Assembly: GCA_039090855.1 (NCBI GenBank)
Contig: CM077005.1
Coordinates: 78,550,607-78,614,606 of the forward strand
DNA length: 64,000 bases
Direction: 5' to 3'
From: Macrothele yani
Taxonomy: Eukaryota > Arthropoda > Arachnida > Araneae > Macrothelidae
In this document: positions 20,980-32,807 of the stretch, piece by piece
Layout: every line of letters starts with the position of its first letter
How positions within the stretch are numbered: the first letter of the stretch is position 1
The notes under the pieces: model-generated
What the model was told of the DNA's origin: nothing
Database searches by the model: none
The model's input: the letters and a program-made list of their open reading frames with translations, nothing else
Translations under genes and position numbers: made by a program

Positions 20980-21018
<39 letters not shown>

Positions 21019-22372
21019 GTAAAATTCGCTTCAATGTGAGTGTTTATGTGCAGTGCAAGTTAAAGCGATAGTGTTGCAAGTGCACTTCCTGCAAAAATCG
21101 GGAAGAAAAACTGGTTGACTACAAGACACTGTAAGTCCTTATTTCAGTTCATTTCCATTTTTTGGTATACGATTTCTTGGGCCGTTAAGTGTAAGTGAGA
21201 AGTTAGATTGCAAGTGTTTATTGAGAAATAAGTTAACCAACACACTGCAATCTATTATATTATACGTATAACAGCAGAACTGTTTTTTCAGTATAGAAAT
21301 TATACCAATAATTTTACCTTTGCTCTGTTTACTTATGAAGCTCCAGTGAAACCCGTTAGGAACCACTTCACGGAAACGCCATCAGTAACAAACATTCTCA
21401 GCCTGTTAAGAACCACTGCAGTGAAATGTCATCAGTAACGAACATTCTCAGTTCTTTAAGAACTACTTCACTGAAACGTCATCAGTGAAGAACGCTCTCA
21501 GTCTGTTAAGTATCACTACACTGAAACGCCATCAGTAACGAACATTCTCAGTTCTTTAAGAACTATTTGATTAAAACGCCATCAGTAACGAACATTCTCA
21601 GTTCTTTAAGTACTACTTCACTGGAACGTCATCAGTGACGAACGCTCTGTCTGTTAAGAACCACTGCACTGAAACGCTATCAGTAACGAACACTCCCAGT
21701 CCTACACTCAGGTGCACTGTAAACGTATTTTCGCTTTGCCAAATATGCACGAGCAGTTTAAGAAAAATTTGTTTGCCGTACGGAATGATCTCCACCTCAC
21801 GGTGCTGCGGGATATCGGTGTCATATTCTCTTAAAACTATAGAATCATGCTAAAAGCTCAACTTCAAAGCTTAAAACACACTCAGGGAAAAATTAAAAAA
21901 AGGAAAAAGAAATCAGAAATTTTTCCAGCCCAAGTAAAAAAATGTAAGAGATCCTCAGAACCAAAAAAGATATTCTCCTCATGGACTCACATGCCCTGTA
22001 AAAGAAGACTGGGGAAGTGTGAATCCGGAAAGATTTCAACAATATCTCATGGGATTCGCTTGATGAATCAGAACATGAGCTGAGGTTACAAAAGCAGCAT
22101 TTTGTACTGACGTGGATACAGAAAGGGTGACTGTAGTTTTCATCACCACTTGAACTGAAAATTTAAGAGTGCGGTATAACAATGCTCTATGACTTTCTTA
22201 AGTATTTTCTTTTTCATTCTTCATTTTGGTAAACTGCATAATATTCCATCAGGAGCTTTAATTTTTAATATTCCAGCTTTGATCATTTGACAAGCTTTAC
22301 TTTGATTTCAAATGTAAATTCATCTGACTTCATTGATGGTCGGTTCAATAACAGATATTAATGCTTAATACC
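20530..22372. other. Unassigned region with CT microsatellite
   Basis: No gene recognised. It contains a CT run (20,982-21,017) and the 50 bp array listed separately. A lysine-rich frame at 21,847-22,083 is most likely chance. Confidence 0.4.
21355..21712. repeat. 50 bp tandem array
   Basis: About seven imperfect copies with a 50 bp period. AACCACTTCACGGAAACGCC at 21,361 recurs as AACCACTGCAGTGAAATG at 21,411, and the pattern repeats through GAACCACTGCACTGAAACGC near 21,657. Alternate copies share TTCTTTAAGAACTAC versus CTGTTAAGAACCAC, suggesting a two-unit (~100 bp) higher-order pattern. Confidence 0.85.
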
Positions 22373-22374
22373 TA

Positions 22375-23693
22375 CAAGGTGTCCACAATGTCTTGTTACC
22401 CCCCCCCACCTGTAATAAGAAATGTAAGTGAGCTATATGTGTCTATTGTATGATATATATGTTGAGTTATGGTCTGTATTGTGTTTATTTACAGATTAGG
22501 TATCAGAACCATGTGTGATACCAGCGAATACACCCTGGAACAGCGGATTGTTGTCAGTGTCTGGGTACACGATTGCACACACACAGGGTATACAATGCTT
22601 GACGTGCGTGGCGATTTTCAACAACGATTCGACAAAGAGGCCCCTCCAAAGCGGAATCTTCTGCGGTGGGAACATAAACTCTTCGAAGTAGGCAACATCA
22701 AGGATAAACCACGAAAGGGAAGGCCATCAACCAGAGTGCAACAGTGTCAAGCGGTCGAGGAATCAGTTATCAGGTCACCGACGAAGTCGCTCCGCAAACG
22801 ATCAGCGGAGATAGGAATACCACGATCAACACTGCATAAGCACATGAAGAATGACCTGAATCTGCACGCATATCGCCCGATGTTCTTTCAGGAGTTATCA
22901 GACATCGATTTAAACTGCAGACAGGATGCATGTGCAATGATGCTTCAGACATTTGCCACAATCCCAAAATGTGGAAAGGTAATTTTCAGTGATGAATGTG
23001 CGATATACCGCAGCTGTCGATCACGGAACGTTGTGTTCTGGTCCAAGGAAAACCCACATTATGTCGAAGAATTGGAACATCATCCTCCGCATGTCATGAT
23101 ATGGGCTGCAATGAATAGTCGATATCTGTTTGGACCGTATTTCTTTTATGGTCCAGTGAATCAGACAACTTATCTGGACATACTGCAAACCTGGTTTGTA
23201 CCACAACTTGGAAATCTTGGCATTCTGAATGACGTATGGTTCCAACAGGATGGGTAACCCGCCCATTACGCAATCGCTGTTCGGGAATACCTTGGTGAGG
23301 TCTTTCGGGATCGCTGGATTGGCCGAGGTTTGGCAGTGCTGCCCGCTCCACTTGAATGACCACCTCGAAACCTAGACCTCTCAACGTGTGATAATGCCCT
23401 TTGGGGTTTCATAAAGGAGGTTCTTGCACAGCAGCGTTACCAAACCCCTGATGAACTTAAACAAGCAGTGAAACTGACTTTCTCTCGTATCACCCCGCAA
23501 CTGCTTCGGAAAATGTCCCACAGAACATGGCGTAAAATTATTCTCTGTCACGAGAATGACGGAGCCCAAACGGATCCACTGGGTGTTTAAGGATACCTCA
23601 AAATATAACTCAACATATACATCATACAACATATACATAGCTCACTTACATTTCTTATTACAGGGGAGGTAACAAGACATTGTGGACACACTG
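22375..23693 (+). mobile_element. mariner-type DNA transposon, full length, two stops
   Basis: Long terminal inverted repeats of about 100 bp: GGTGTCCACAATGTCTTGTT at 22,379 and its complement ending near 23,689. Similarity continues inward through TGTAATAAGAAATGTAAGTG. TA flanks both ends (22,373-22,374 and 23,694-23,695). The single transposase frame runs the length of the element. This is the best-preserved DNA transposon in the window. Confidence 0.85.
22511..23590 (+). pseudogene. Tc1/mariner-superfamily transposase (DUF4817-like HTH), two in-frame stops
   Basis: I take the start as the Met at 22,511 (MCDTSEYTLEQRIVVSVWVH); an upstream Met at 22,469 lies near the terminal repeat. The N-terminal region resembles the DUF4817 helix-turn-helix of arthropod transposases (VRGDFQQRF, then PKRNLLRW, KPRKGRPSTR). 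Catalytic contexts are VIFSDECAIY (first Asp), VWFQQDG (second) and DLSTCDNALWGF (third), about 46 residues apart by my count, so DDxD type. In-frame stops follow QQDG at 23,255-23,257 and fall in the LE*PPR segment at 23,357-23,359. The frame otherwise stays open to 23,588-23,590, about 360 codons. No frameshift was seen, so decay appears recent. Confidence 0.8.
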
Positions 23694-25009
23694 TAGATTA
23701 ATTTTTCAGTCATCACAAATTATCGATCGTACCATATTAGTACGCGTCGACCTTAATGTCAAATGGACTCTGTGGTTGAACATGATTTTCGTCATATACT
23801 GTCCTGAAGCATGTTTTCAGTTACCCCCTTTTGAATTGATTTACAATTCCATGATAGCAGTCCCTTCCCGAAATGTATGAAGCACCGCTCAAAGACTTAA
23901 CAGTTCGTTACTGCAACGGAACTTAACTTTTAATACTTCGTTTTAAAACACAACTGACCTGAGGGTAACTTTGCTTAAGAACACGGGTGTCAAAGGAGAT
24001 ACAGGCTTGTTATTACAGATGGCTTTATCATTAAGAGAAAATCATTGCTGTTTTACATTTTGTTATTTTAGGCAGTTAGATCAGAGACATTTCAACTAAA
24101 GTGCGAGGTAATAGGTTAAGGAAAAGGCGGAGAATGTAGGCATTTCCTCCTTTGCGGAGTAAGCTAGGGTATCTTAAAGAAACAGCTGAATGAATATCTT
24201 ATAGCCATCCCGGATGCTCAAAATGCTCATTACCGCAGATAAAAGGAAGTTTTCTTTTTATTACGTTCTAACGTTTGCGGGAATTTTGAAGGGCGCACAA
24301 ACCGTTACGGCTAGAATGCGAAGGTCGTTTCAAATGTTCAGATCCCGAGTTAGTGCAGAAAAAGCCAATGGTTTAACGGCTATCTCGGCTAATAACCACC
24401 AAGCAAATTGCATTTCTTTTTATTTCTGTTTTTTAAATTACTCTTTTATGCTGAAAATCTATTTCAGGGTCTGCTATATTAATTATTAAGTAAAACCGCA
24501 TATACACAGTCTGGCCGGAAGTTAAAAAGCACTCATAAAAACACAGTTTGTCAGATCTTATCAATAGATTCATTTTCAGCTCAGGCTATTACATGAAGTG
24601 TTAAAATGGAGAACGTGCAAAAGAGCGTTTAAAAGAAGTTCCGTATAAAAAATATTATTTCATCTTGATACTCTCTTGGATAGTATTATTGGTTGATAAC
24701 ACTCAGATGGTCATTAAGTCAAAGAGTCATCAATGTGTGAATACTGGCTAACGAGCGATGTCATCTTGAATGTCAGTTTGGGAAATACTGTATTACGAGC
24801 AGAGAGACATCCTTCCTTACTACTTCTTTCCTCCGTCTTTAGTGCGATGAACCTTTCTTACTACAGAAAACAAAACAAATAAACAAAAAAAAAAAAACTG
24901 AGATGGTATCTGTTCCTTCTAGACGCTTATCTCATGTTTACGAACACACTAAAAAAAGCAGGAAACAATTATGTGAAGATATAATTGACAAGATCCATAG
25001 TGATAGGAG
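23694..25009. other. Unassigned region
   Basis: No gene, RNA or repeat family recognised. An A run lies at about 24,886-24,897. Open frames here are short and without motif. Confidence 0.4.
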
Positions 25010-25530
25010 CGGGCAATGATGTGGGTCAATCTTTCATGGTTTGGGCTGGGCTACCTAATTCCGGTGCATGGAAATCTTAGAACTGCCGCCTATAATGTCA
25101 TTCTCGACAATTCTCTACTTACAACGTTATGGTAACAGCTAGGTGAATGTCATTTCGTTTACCAATCAAACAATATCCCTGTCCACAAAGCGAAATACAT
25201 GCAGGAATGGTTTGATGAGATGAATGTGGAAAAACTTCACTGGCCTGCACAGATTCCTAACTTAAACCTCATGAAACACCTTTAAGATTAATTGGAACGC
25301 CGATTGCGAGCCAGGACGAACTGCCCGACATCAGTGACCGGCCTAACTAACGCTCTTGTGGCATAATGGAAAGCAATTCTCGCACCAAAGTATCTAGTGG
25401 AATGCATTTCGAGCTAAGTGGAAGCTGTGATAGCAGCAAGAGTGGACCAACTATTGTAGATACTAATTCCTTTTCTATTACAGGGTGTTTGTGGATAGAA
25501 AAGCATCTGGATACTTTTGATCAGATAGTT
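25010..25530 (+). pseudogene. Tc1 transposase C-terminal relic
   Basis: Translated pieces match the second half of a Tc1 transposase: a MVWAGLP-like stretch near 25,037, a degraded second-Asp region followed by MQEWFDEMNVEKLHWPAQ near 25,200, and a conserved C-terminal helix with many stops. It is close to the relic at 36,410-37,417: both share the phrase near GCGAGCCAGG-CGAACTGCC-GACAT and the right end GTGTTTGTGGATA...CTTTTGAT. The N-terminal half is missing. Confidence 0.65.
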
Positions 25531-25785
25531 CATGTCTTGTGAAATCAAGAAGTTTCGCTTTCTGCGTGCCTGATCCATCTTGGAACGGTGGACGTTGATG
25601 AACTAGCCATCGTCACTTCGGCGAAGAAGCCTTCACATCTCAAACCGTAGCTTTATTATTCGTTTGACTATTCAGGTTTTATACGCCAAGTTACAAATGG
25701 CTAATATGCACCAAGTCCGAGAAAACAAGTAAGCGTAAGCTTACTTGTTCCTTCCTTCAATAAAAGTGAAATATTCAGATAATGC

Positions 25786-25950
25786 CTTCTCTGAGAAGGG
25801 CCCGGGCTCTAGCCAGGGAATAGGCATGAATGGTGCACCTACCTCACGGCACCGGTCCTCGCCTTTCCCTGGAACCAGAGGCGATTGCTTATTGGCTTAT
25901 GAGTTGCTCGTGGCGGTCTTTAAAGCCCGAAACAAAAACAAAACAACAAA
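25786..25950 (+). repeat. SINE family 1, partial diverged copy
   Basis: CACGGCACCGG...CTTTCCCTGGAACCAG...GAGTTGCTCGTGGCGGTC followed by an A-rich end matches the SINE body and tail. The tRNA-like head is reduced to a degraded GGGCATGAATG-like remnant. Confidence 0.65.
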
Positions 25951-26640
25951 AGTAAATTTATAAGAATATTTCTCTCATAGAACGTTACTATTAGAAAATG
26001 ATCCTCTAAAAAAGTTATTTTTTTTTTGGAAACAGAAATCAATGCAAAAATTTAGTTTTAGCCAATGCAAAAAAAAAAATCTCTAAAGGCTTATTGAAAA
26101 AAAAGCCTTTATAGAAATTAACGTTTCGAAAAATTACCCTGACAAAAAGTGGTGTTGTACAAACCATATTTCGCTTATTTAAGTCGCTTAGTTTAGCCAT
26201 TTGAAAAAATTGGAAAGATCGATGATTAACAGCATAAAAATTTTGCTAGATTTTATTTATTTCAGACTATAGTCTGAAGTAAAATAAAGTCTGACTTTGT
26301 TTTTTCACACTGTCATAGCATTAACAACGTAAAAATAGAGTCTGAAAACAATACAGCTCTTCTGTGCAGTGAAGAAATGGGTGAAAATAAATTAGATTTT
26401 CAAATTAAGGAAATATTTCATTTTTTTCTAACCTCAGTCTCTCTTAAGTGCTAGCTTATGAATGATGCGTATATATGTTGTTCAGAATCAAACCATTACT
26501 TATACTTTCTTTTTGTATATGTGCATAGGGAAATTAAGGATTACTCCCGTTTTTTATCTTCTAAAGGGCGATTTAAAAGTTTAACGCAGTATCTTCAATA
26601 GTCATTCATCCCCACACTTTTAGTCTTGGACTTATAAAAT
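25951..26640. other. AT-rich unassigned region
   Basis: A-rich and T-rich runs, no gene recognised. A CAAAAAGTGGTGTTGTAC phrase near 26,144 resembles the hairpin module at 26,645. Confidence 0.4.
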
Positions 26641-26644
26641 CAAA

Positions 26645-26705
26645 TCTTTGCAGTTGTAATTTTGTTGTAGGTTGCACCAAAAAGTGGTGCTACACCAGAT
26701 GCACC
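26645..26705 (-). repeat. Hairpin module, left copy
   Basis: TTGTTGTAGGTTGCACC followed by AAAAAGTGGTGC can fold as GCACCA/TGGTGC. The same module occurs in the opposite orientation at 31,135-31,190, so the two bracket the Helitron and RTE relics. On the Helitron coding strand the left copy lies 3' of the helicase, where Helitrons usually carry a terminal hairpin. A CTRR end is not evident. Confidence 0.5.
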
Positions 26706-26829
26706 TTTTTTGGGACAAAAGGAAACCCTTTGGTTGATGCATGAAATACGCTAAAACATGATGCAATTATATACCACTAGCTGCAAAGCCCATTAAGCAT
26801 TAAGATAAGAATACAACGGGTTCTAGAAA

Positions 26830-28260
26830 TCACTTATTACTACTCAAGCGTTTATTAACGACGTTGGAAAATGTCTTTGTACAAGATATTTTTTGTAAAT
26901 ATCTTTTCGGAATCTGGGAGTAGTTTTCCTTGTTCTGGCCCATGAACTGCTTTAAGTGTGGCATCATCAAACCGTCGAACTCTTGACAATACAACATAAA
27001 GTTGTCTGGTTCAGGAAGGTAGATAGCTTTTTTCTCCAGTGTTTGACCTTGAGACTTATTAATGGTCATATCAAAGACGAGTTTTACAGGAAATTGTCGT
27101 CGTCTTAATGTTAATGTGAGATCTATAACAGTAGGTGCGAGGTTGATTCCCGGAATAAAAACAGTCTTACCACATGCTGAGCCTGTGGGTACTTCTGCAA
27201 TGACCAAATTGGGTTTTAGTTCTTTAATTATCAGTCTTGTTCCATGCATTGCATAAACCTCGCTGTGTATTGAGGTTTCTCAGGAGCATGATAATAGCTC
27301 CAATCTTCAACTTCAGTCTGTGAAGTGGCATTCCTGATGGAGTTTGCTCATTTAAAAATTCTGTAGGATAATACCATTCTTCGCCGTCGGCATCAATTGA
27401 ATCAGAGCTTAATTATGGTCTAATATATAATAGCAACCTCATTAGAACTTGGAGCATTATAACGCCTTAGATCATTTCTACGATCTTGAGTAATAGCCAT
27501 TGATACATTAGAAGGAACAGCATTATTCATTTGAGCATCTTAAATACTCTCTTGCTCGACTTCATAAAGCATTTTACATGCTTCCACAAATGGATTATTT
27601 TCTGTCATGAATGTATTCAGTGTTTGTAACAGATCTTTATTGCCCCCACTATTTTCTCGCATTTGAACTCTTTGGCAGCAGCCTCATTAGGATCCAATAT
27701 GTACAATTGCGCGTATTTCCGCTGTTCACCATTATCAGGATGCAATGCTACTGTACGATGATAGATTTATCCGTTTATTCTAAAACAATAAGGCCCATTA
27801 CCTAGTGGAGAAGCCATTTGTGCTCCCATCGATGCAAATGCAAGAGAACTATTAATCGACCATATGTTAAACATAAAGTTTTTTGAATGCTCATGCTGAT
27901 TTCATAAGTTGTTCAATTAATGGGGAAGTGCGAATAGGATATAATTTTACTGCTCCTTTTGAGCAACATTTAGAAAATTTATTATCTGAAGGTCTTCTTC
28001 AGGCAAAGTTTTTGGCTTTACAAAATTCACAAATTGGCTCAAGAGTGCCCCATGAGGGTCTCGCTACAGTCTTTTCATCGTCTATATGGTTTAAAGCCAC
28101 ATGACGTGCAGCATTTGTTTGTTGTTGTCGGTTCGTTAATGTCCTCTGAACCTCTCGAGCGCAGCGTTCATTCCTATTTTGTGCATCTGCAATATGTACA
28201 TTTGTCATGATCTGAGATTCAGCCTCAATATTTTTGTGCATCTGCAATATGTACATTTGT
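26830..28260 (-). pseudogene. Helitron Rep/helicase relic
   Basis: The minus-strand frame at 27,249-26,830 is the C-terminal part of a Helitron Pif1-type helicase: GTRLIIKELKPNLVIAEV, then FIPGINLAP, LRRRQFPVKLVFDMTINKSQ and GQTLEKKAIYLPEP. TINKSQGQT is the helicase motif near the end of the fold. The following LYVALSRV segment is damaged (MLYCQEFDGLMM remains). Upstream to 28,260 are pieces of the Helitron N-terminal region in shifting frames, such as EREVQRTL-like and RRNDLRRYNAPSSNEVA near 27,470. Many stops occur and no Rep HUH motif was found. Confidence 0.7.
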
Positions 28261-28290
28261 CATGATCTGAGATTCAGCCTCAATATGTTC
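28181..28290. repeat. 55 bp tandem duplication inside Helitron relic
   Basis: GTGCATCTGCAATATGTACA at 28,181 recurs at 28,236, and the copies are almost identical. Confidence 0.85.
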
Positions 28291-28456
28291 CGGCGTCATA
28301 TTATTAGTACGACGATCACGCAAACGTCGAACTTCAGAATTTCTTTCGACTGCACTGCATTTTTGTCTTCTTTTTCTGGTATGTTTGGCCTTCCGGAAGT
28401 TAACATCTTGTCTTTCGACTGCAGTGCGTTGTTCGTGCCTTGCTCGATCGTAATAG

Positions 28457-28676
28457 ACTTTTTTTTCTCATTGAAGGTTGAACGACCCCCATGAGCAACT
28501 CAATGGGCTATAAGCAGTCGCTCGTACCTAATTTGGGGCCACTTATTCCAGGGAAGGGAGTAACCCGGTGCCGTAAGACAAACACAACATCCATGCCTCA
28601 CCGGGATTCGAACCGGGACCCAGCTCGGACGAATGAGCAGAAGCCATCGCTTAGACCACTGCGTCACCGGGGCGGC
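28457..28676 (-). mobile_element. SINE family 1, minus strand
   Basis: The tRNA-like head is at the right (complement of GGGCGGC...CACTGCG-type A box and GGGATTCGAACCGGG B box). The body is complementary to the copy at 17,213, and the A tail appears as a T run near 28,460-28,468. Near-matching flanks AATAGGCT (28,678) and AATAGACT (28,452) look like a target duplication with one mismatch. It inserted in the Helitron relic region. Confidence 0.85.
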
Positions 28677-29224
28677 AAATAGGCTTTGCAGCGTTTATCT
28701 TCAATCTCTTCATCTAATGAAGTAGGTAAATTTCTTTTATGATGCGGCATAGGCCACGTTTAAAACAACAGTCAAGTTCGCGAAGGACACTGACTTCGTC
28801 CTGGCCTTTCTGAAATAAAAGTGATCCACATCGTCGCAAGTACGTATTAAAATTAATAAATTTATAAGTATTAACGGCTATTAAATATTTTAGGAGGAAA
28901 AAATGCATGAAAAAATAATAATCTTGTATGTTTAAATATATAAATAATAAACATCTTACAGCCTAGAACTGTATTCTTCCACTTCCACCGCACTCGAAAA
29001 AAAAACAAAAAAAAAAACTCTTACTTCGAACGAAAGAAAAATGATGTAAACAAAACGTTAAACAGGAACGGTTAGGGATAACACGGTGTGAGCACCGGAA
29101 TAAAAATGTTCGTCTTTTTCTGGTAAACAGCGTAATAAAGCATATCAAGAGTATGTAAAGTAGAACCAAAATTCCTGACGTATATAGTTTTCCTCTTTCT
29201 GAAGAGTTGACCGTGTGACGTAAC

Positions 29225-29425
29225 GCATCTCTGACGTCATGTGAGAATGATTTGAATGAGATGACGTCGCACGAGCAGCTGTGTCTTTGTTGCTATGACA
29301 ACAAAACAAAGTGATATACCCGCGAACTGTGTGCGTGTAGGTGATGACGTCACTTGCACGAAAACACGGAAAGCTAATCGTGACGTCACAAACATTTGTT
29401 TCTCGGTTGTTGTTATGACGACTTA
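29225..29425. promoter_or_regulatory. CRE and X-box-like motif cluster
   Basis: Within 160 bp there are three exact TGACGTCA sites (about 29,232, 29,344 and 29,382), a near match TGACGTCG, and GTTGCTATGACAAC at 29,289-29,302. The last resembles an RFX X-box (GTTGCCATGGCAAC). A related GTTGTTATGACGAC occurs near 29,407. The spacing and density look promoter-like, but the adjoining sequence is a 5'-truncated RTE relic and I see no gene it would serve. Confidence 0.4.
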
Positions 29426-29439
29426 AAAAGGGATCCACG

Positions 29440-31036
29440 TCGTCGGCAACTTAGCCTATTATATGAAAGGGATGATACATGCACTCCAGACATCATGAAA
29501 GATACCAGTACCAGAGTTCCTCCAGTCCTTCCAGCAGAAGTTGCACATGCAATCAAGAACATGAAGCAGGGAAAAGCTCCAGGAGAAGATGGAATTACTG
29601 TAGACATCATACAAGAAGCAAGTGGAGAAATCGAAACAGTACTCGCCCAAATTTTCACTCGATGCCTTAATGAAGGAAAGATTCCTGAGGATTGGAACAC
29701 CGCTACAATGATCCTGCTACATAAGAAAGGTGACATTGTGGATCTCGGAAACTACAGACCTATATCAGCCTCCTATTAGTAGTTTATAAAATCTTCACTA
29801 AAGTTCTTTCACACTGCTTGAAGGTAACACTGGACATGGCTCAACCGAGAGAACAAGCTGGATTCAGGAGTGGCTACAGCACAATAGATCATATCCACGT
29901 GCTGAGAGAACTAATTGAAAGAGCGAGGGAATATGAACTTCCATTGTGCATGGCTTTTATCGATTATGAAAAAGCCTTTGATTCGGTGAAACCATCAGCA
30001 GTTACAATGGCTCTGGAAACCTGCGGTATTGAAGATGCATACATTAATATTATTAATAACATCTATGAAAATGCAAGTGCAAAGATTAGGCTGTTTGAAA
30101 ATACAACACACGTAAAAATTGGAAAGGGAGTGAGACAAGGTGACACCATATCTCCGAAGCTCTTTAATGCCACATTGGAGGGTGTTTTTCAGTCGCTGAG
30201 CTGGGAAAAGAAGGGGATAAAGATTAATGGAGATTATCTAACCCACCTTCGTTTTGCTGATGACGTAGTCATTTTTGCAACTACCCCATCAGAGCTGCAG
30301 AGTATGATCCAGGAACTTGCTGACAAGAGTAAAGAAGTGGGATTAAAAATGAACTTTCAGAAGACAAAAGTGATGTTCAATGCTTTTACAAGAAATGAAG
30401 ATTTATCGATTGATGGAGAAAATCTGGAGATAACAGACACGTACGTTTATCTTGGACAGCAGATATCAAGTGAGGGTCACATTGATGAAGAAATTAATCG
30501 GCGTACAAAACTTGCCTGGAGAGCTTTTGGAAGAAACAGCATAATTTTCAAGAGCAATATGCCATTATGTCTTAAATGAAAAGTGTTTGATCAATGCATC
30601 CTTCCAGTGCTTACGTATGGTGCAGAGACGTGGACCTTAACTAAAAGAGACATACAAAGGCTGCAGACAACTCAAAGTAGCATGGAGAGGTGCATGCTTG
30701 ATGTAACCAGGAGAGATAAGAAGAGGAACACGTGGATCCGAAAATGACAAGAGTAGAAGACATCATGATCAGAGTTAAATCCCTGAAATGGCAATGGGCT
30801 GGACATACTGCCAGAAGAACAGACCATCGATGGTCAGCCGAAATTTTAGATTGGATTCCAAGGGACAGGAAAAGACCCAGAAGAAGACCACATGGGAGAT
30901 GGTGGATGAAATTCGAAAGTATGCAGGGGTGACATGGAGGAGACTGGCACAAGACAGACCGTTGTGGAGGAAACTTGGGGAGACCTTCGTCCAGCAGTGG
31001 ATTGATAATGGTTGACAATGATGATGATGATGATAT
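29440..31036 (+). pseudogene. RTE-type LINE, 5'-truncated, broken RT
   Basis: Reverse transcriptase in three main pieces. 29,49x-29,779 has VPPVLPAEVAHAIKNMKQGK, GEDGI and DWNTATMILLHKKGD with NYRPIS. 29,818-30,579 has REQAGFRSGYSTIDHIHVLR, AFIDYEKAFDSV (motif A), GVRQGDTISPKLF (motif B), FADDVVIFA (motif C) and YVYLGQQISS. The distal piece has ILPVLTYGAETWTLTKRD, the WQWAGHTARR segment and a C-terminal FVQQWIDNG. Breaks: a frame change near 29,775, a stop at 30,577-30,579 (K*K) and more frame changes after 30,720. The endonuclease domain is absent. It ends with a short TGA/ATG tandem tail (31,014-31,034), typical of RTE elements. Confidence 0.85.
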
Positions 31037-32555
31037 TAGGATGGTATAGTATCCAACCTGAATGATGCGAAGTTGTACTCATTGCCCATGTTTATATATG
31101 TTTCATGTATCACAAAATGGTTTACTTTTCTCGAAAAGTGATGAAGCTAGTGCAGCACCACTTTTCGGTGCAACCTACAACAAAAATTTTAACAGTGAAA
31201 CAGCAATCGTAAGTTTCTGTGTGATATCACTCCCGCAGTAAATATAGCCTTGAATTTCCCTCCGTTTCTGAATCGTACATTAATTTCTCCAAGGTTATTA
31301 AGAACGAGAGGAGGATCCATCACCTGCATGTTTACCTAGTTATTTGGTTTTTGCCCTTGCAAAACTGCACCGAGCAAAAGTTTTAAAACACAGCGAAATC
31401 TATCAAAAATACCAAAATTCAGAGTTTATTTAATGAATTTAATATTAATGAGCTTTTTTAATGAATTTAATAGTAATGAAAAACGAACAGCATGATGGTG
31501 TTGGGAGACATTTCTCGCATACATGGCCAGCAGTAACTTAAAAGCCAAATACATGTATGAATAACAGAAATTTGTACCAGTGATCCCACGTTTCTGTCAT
31601 GCCACAACCTGCAGCACTTCTGAGAACTTAGTGTTGTTCCACAAAATAGGGTTAAAACAATTATCAAAAATATCGTTCGTGATTTTCACACAAGAAATAA
31701 AAGCATTTGAAATTGAAAACGGAATTGATTCTTATTCCTTCTTTCCAGCACGTATGTTCTTCATCCTTCCATTTATTTATACATTTTTCATAAACATTCC
31801 TTTTTAAGAAATTGCGATTTTCTTTTCTTTCCGATGCTTTTTGACAGAGCAAATCAATTTTTCAACAAAAAAATAACACCATAAATTCATATCGTGAAAA
31901 CTGTACTTACAAGCTGGAATTCAAAATCAGTTTCACCCCTTTTAAAACGATTATTAATCTCTAATAAGTACGTGAGATAAAAAAGGAAAGAGAATTCAAG
32001 ATTTTTAATGCCATTATCTATTTCATTTTTATATTAGCTCATTAAATTATCGAAAATGACTTAAAAGATATCATGACATCACGGAAAAACGACTTTAAAA
32101 ATATGCAGGTATAGTTCGGATAGTGGTCCAAACGTATTATGAGGTTATTTTCTGAATCTCTTATATAAACTGTATGATCTAAAATATTTGGACACACCTT
32201 TTGAATTGCGGATTTCCCCATACAGATATAAAAAGACGCATGTGGCCTTGCAAACACCATAGAGAAGCGTTCACTGTAAAAAATAAGTGGTGTGAATTCA
32301 CGGAAATTTTCTGAAAATGACGTCCAGTAAAGTTGGCGGTAAGTGTCCGTCTTTTAACGAAATTTCCGTTTTTAAAAGTTTCCGTTTCTTTTAACTTCCG
32401 TATTTTCACAGATTTTCTGTAGTCAGCAATTCCGTTTATTTCAGAAAAGTCCGTTTCAGGTTTTTCCGTATTTGTACAGAAATATCGCAAAATCTAAGAA
32501 CCTGAAGTTTTCAGCTTTTACGCCAGCAAACCTTTACACTCGGGGGTAGGAGTTG
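31037..32555. other. Unassigned region
   Basis: AT-rich, no gene recognised apart from the right hairpin module (31,135-31,190). From about 32,270 to 32,500 there are repeated TTTTCCGT-like phrases, partly echoed at 36,120-36,350 in complement. Confidence 0.4.
31135..31190 (+). repeat. Hairpin module, right copy
   Basis: GCACCACTTTTCGGTGC followed by AACCTACAACAAAA is the inverted counterpart of 26,645-26,705. The stem GCACC/GGTGC is kept although the loop differs. Confidence 0.5.
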
Positions 32556-32559
32556 ATCC

Positions 32560-32625
32560 GAGGTGGTCTGGGTTGGCTCAACAGAAACCGTGCGTTTTAA
32601 CCACTGAGCCAAAAAGACTCAGGAA
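32560..32625 (-). repeat. tRNA-like fragment
   Basis: On the minus strand TTGGCTCAGTGGTTAAAACG resembles a tRNA D-arm/A-box region. No convincing anticodon or T arm follows. Probably a tRNA pseudogene or SINE head. Confidence 0.3.
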
Positions 32626-32807
32626 CCACGCTCATGTTGAAGGTAAAACTAATCGTACGATGATGCATTTTTTTTTTCAATAATGCAAGTGATTTAGTCA
32701 TTTTATTTTCCAATGCAAATTTGGAAGAAGTGAATCCGTTTATTGCTGTAAATATGACATGGATGTTAAGTCAGATAACATCCGAAAACTTAAAAATTTC
32801 GTCGTCC

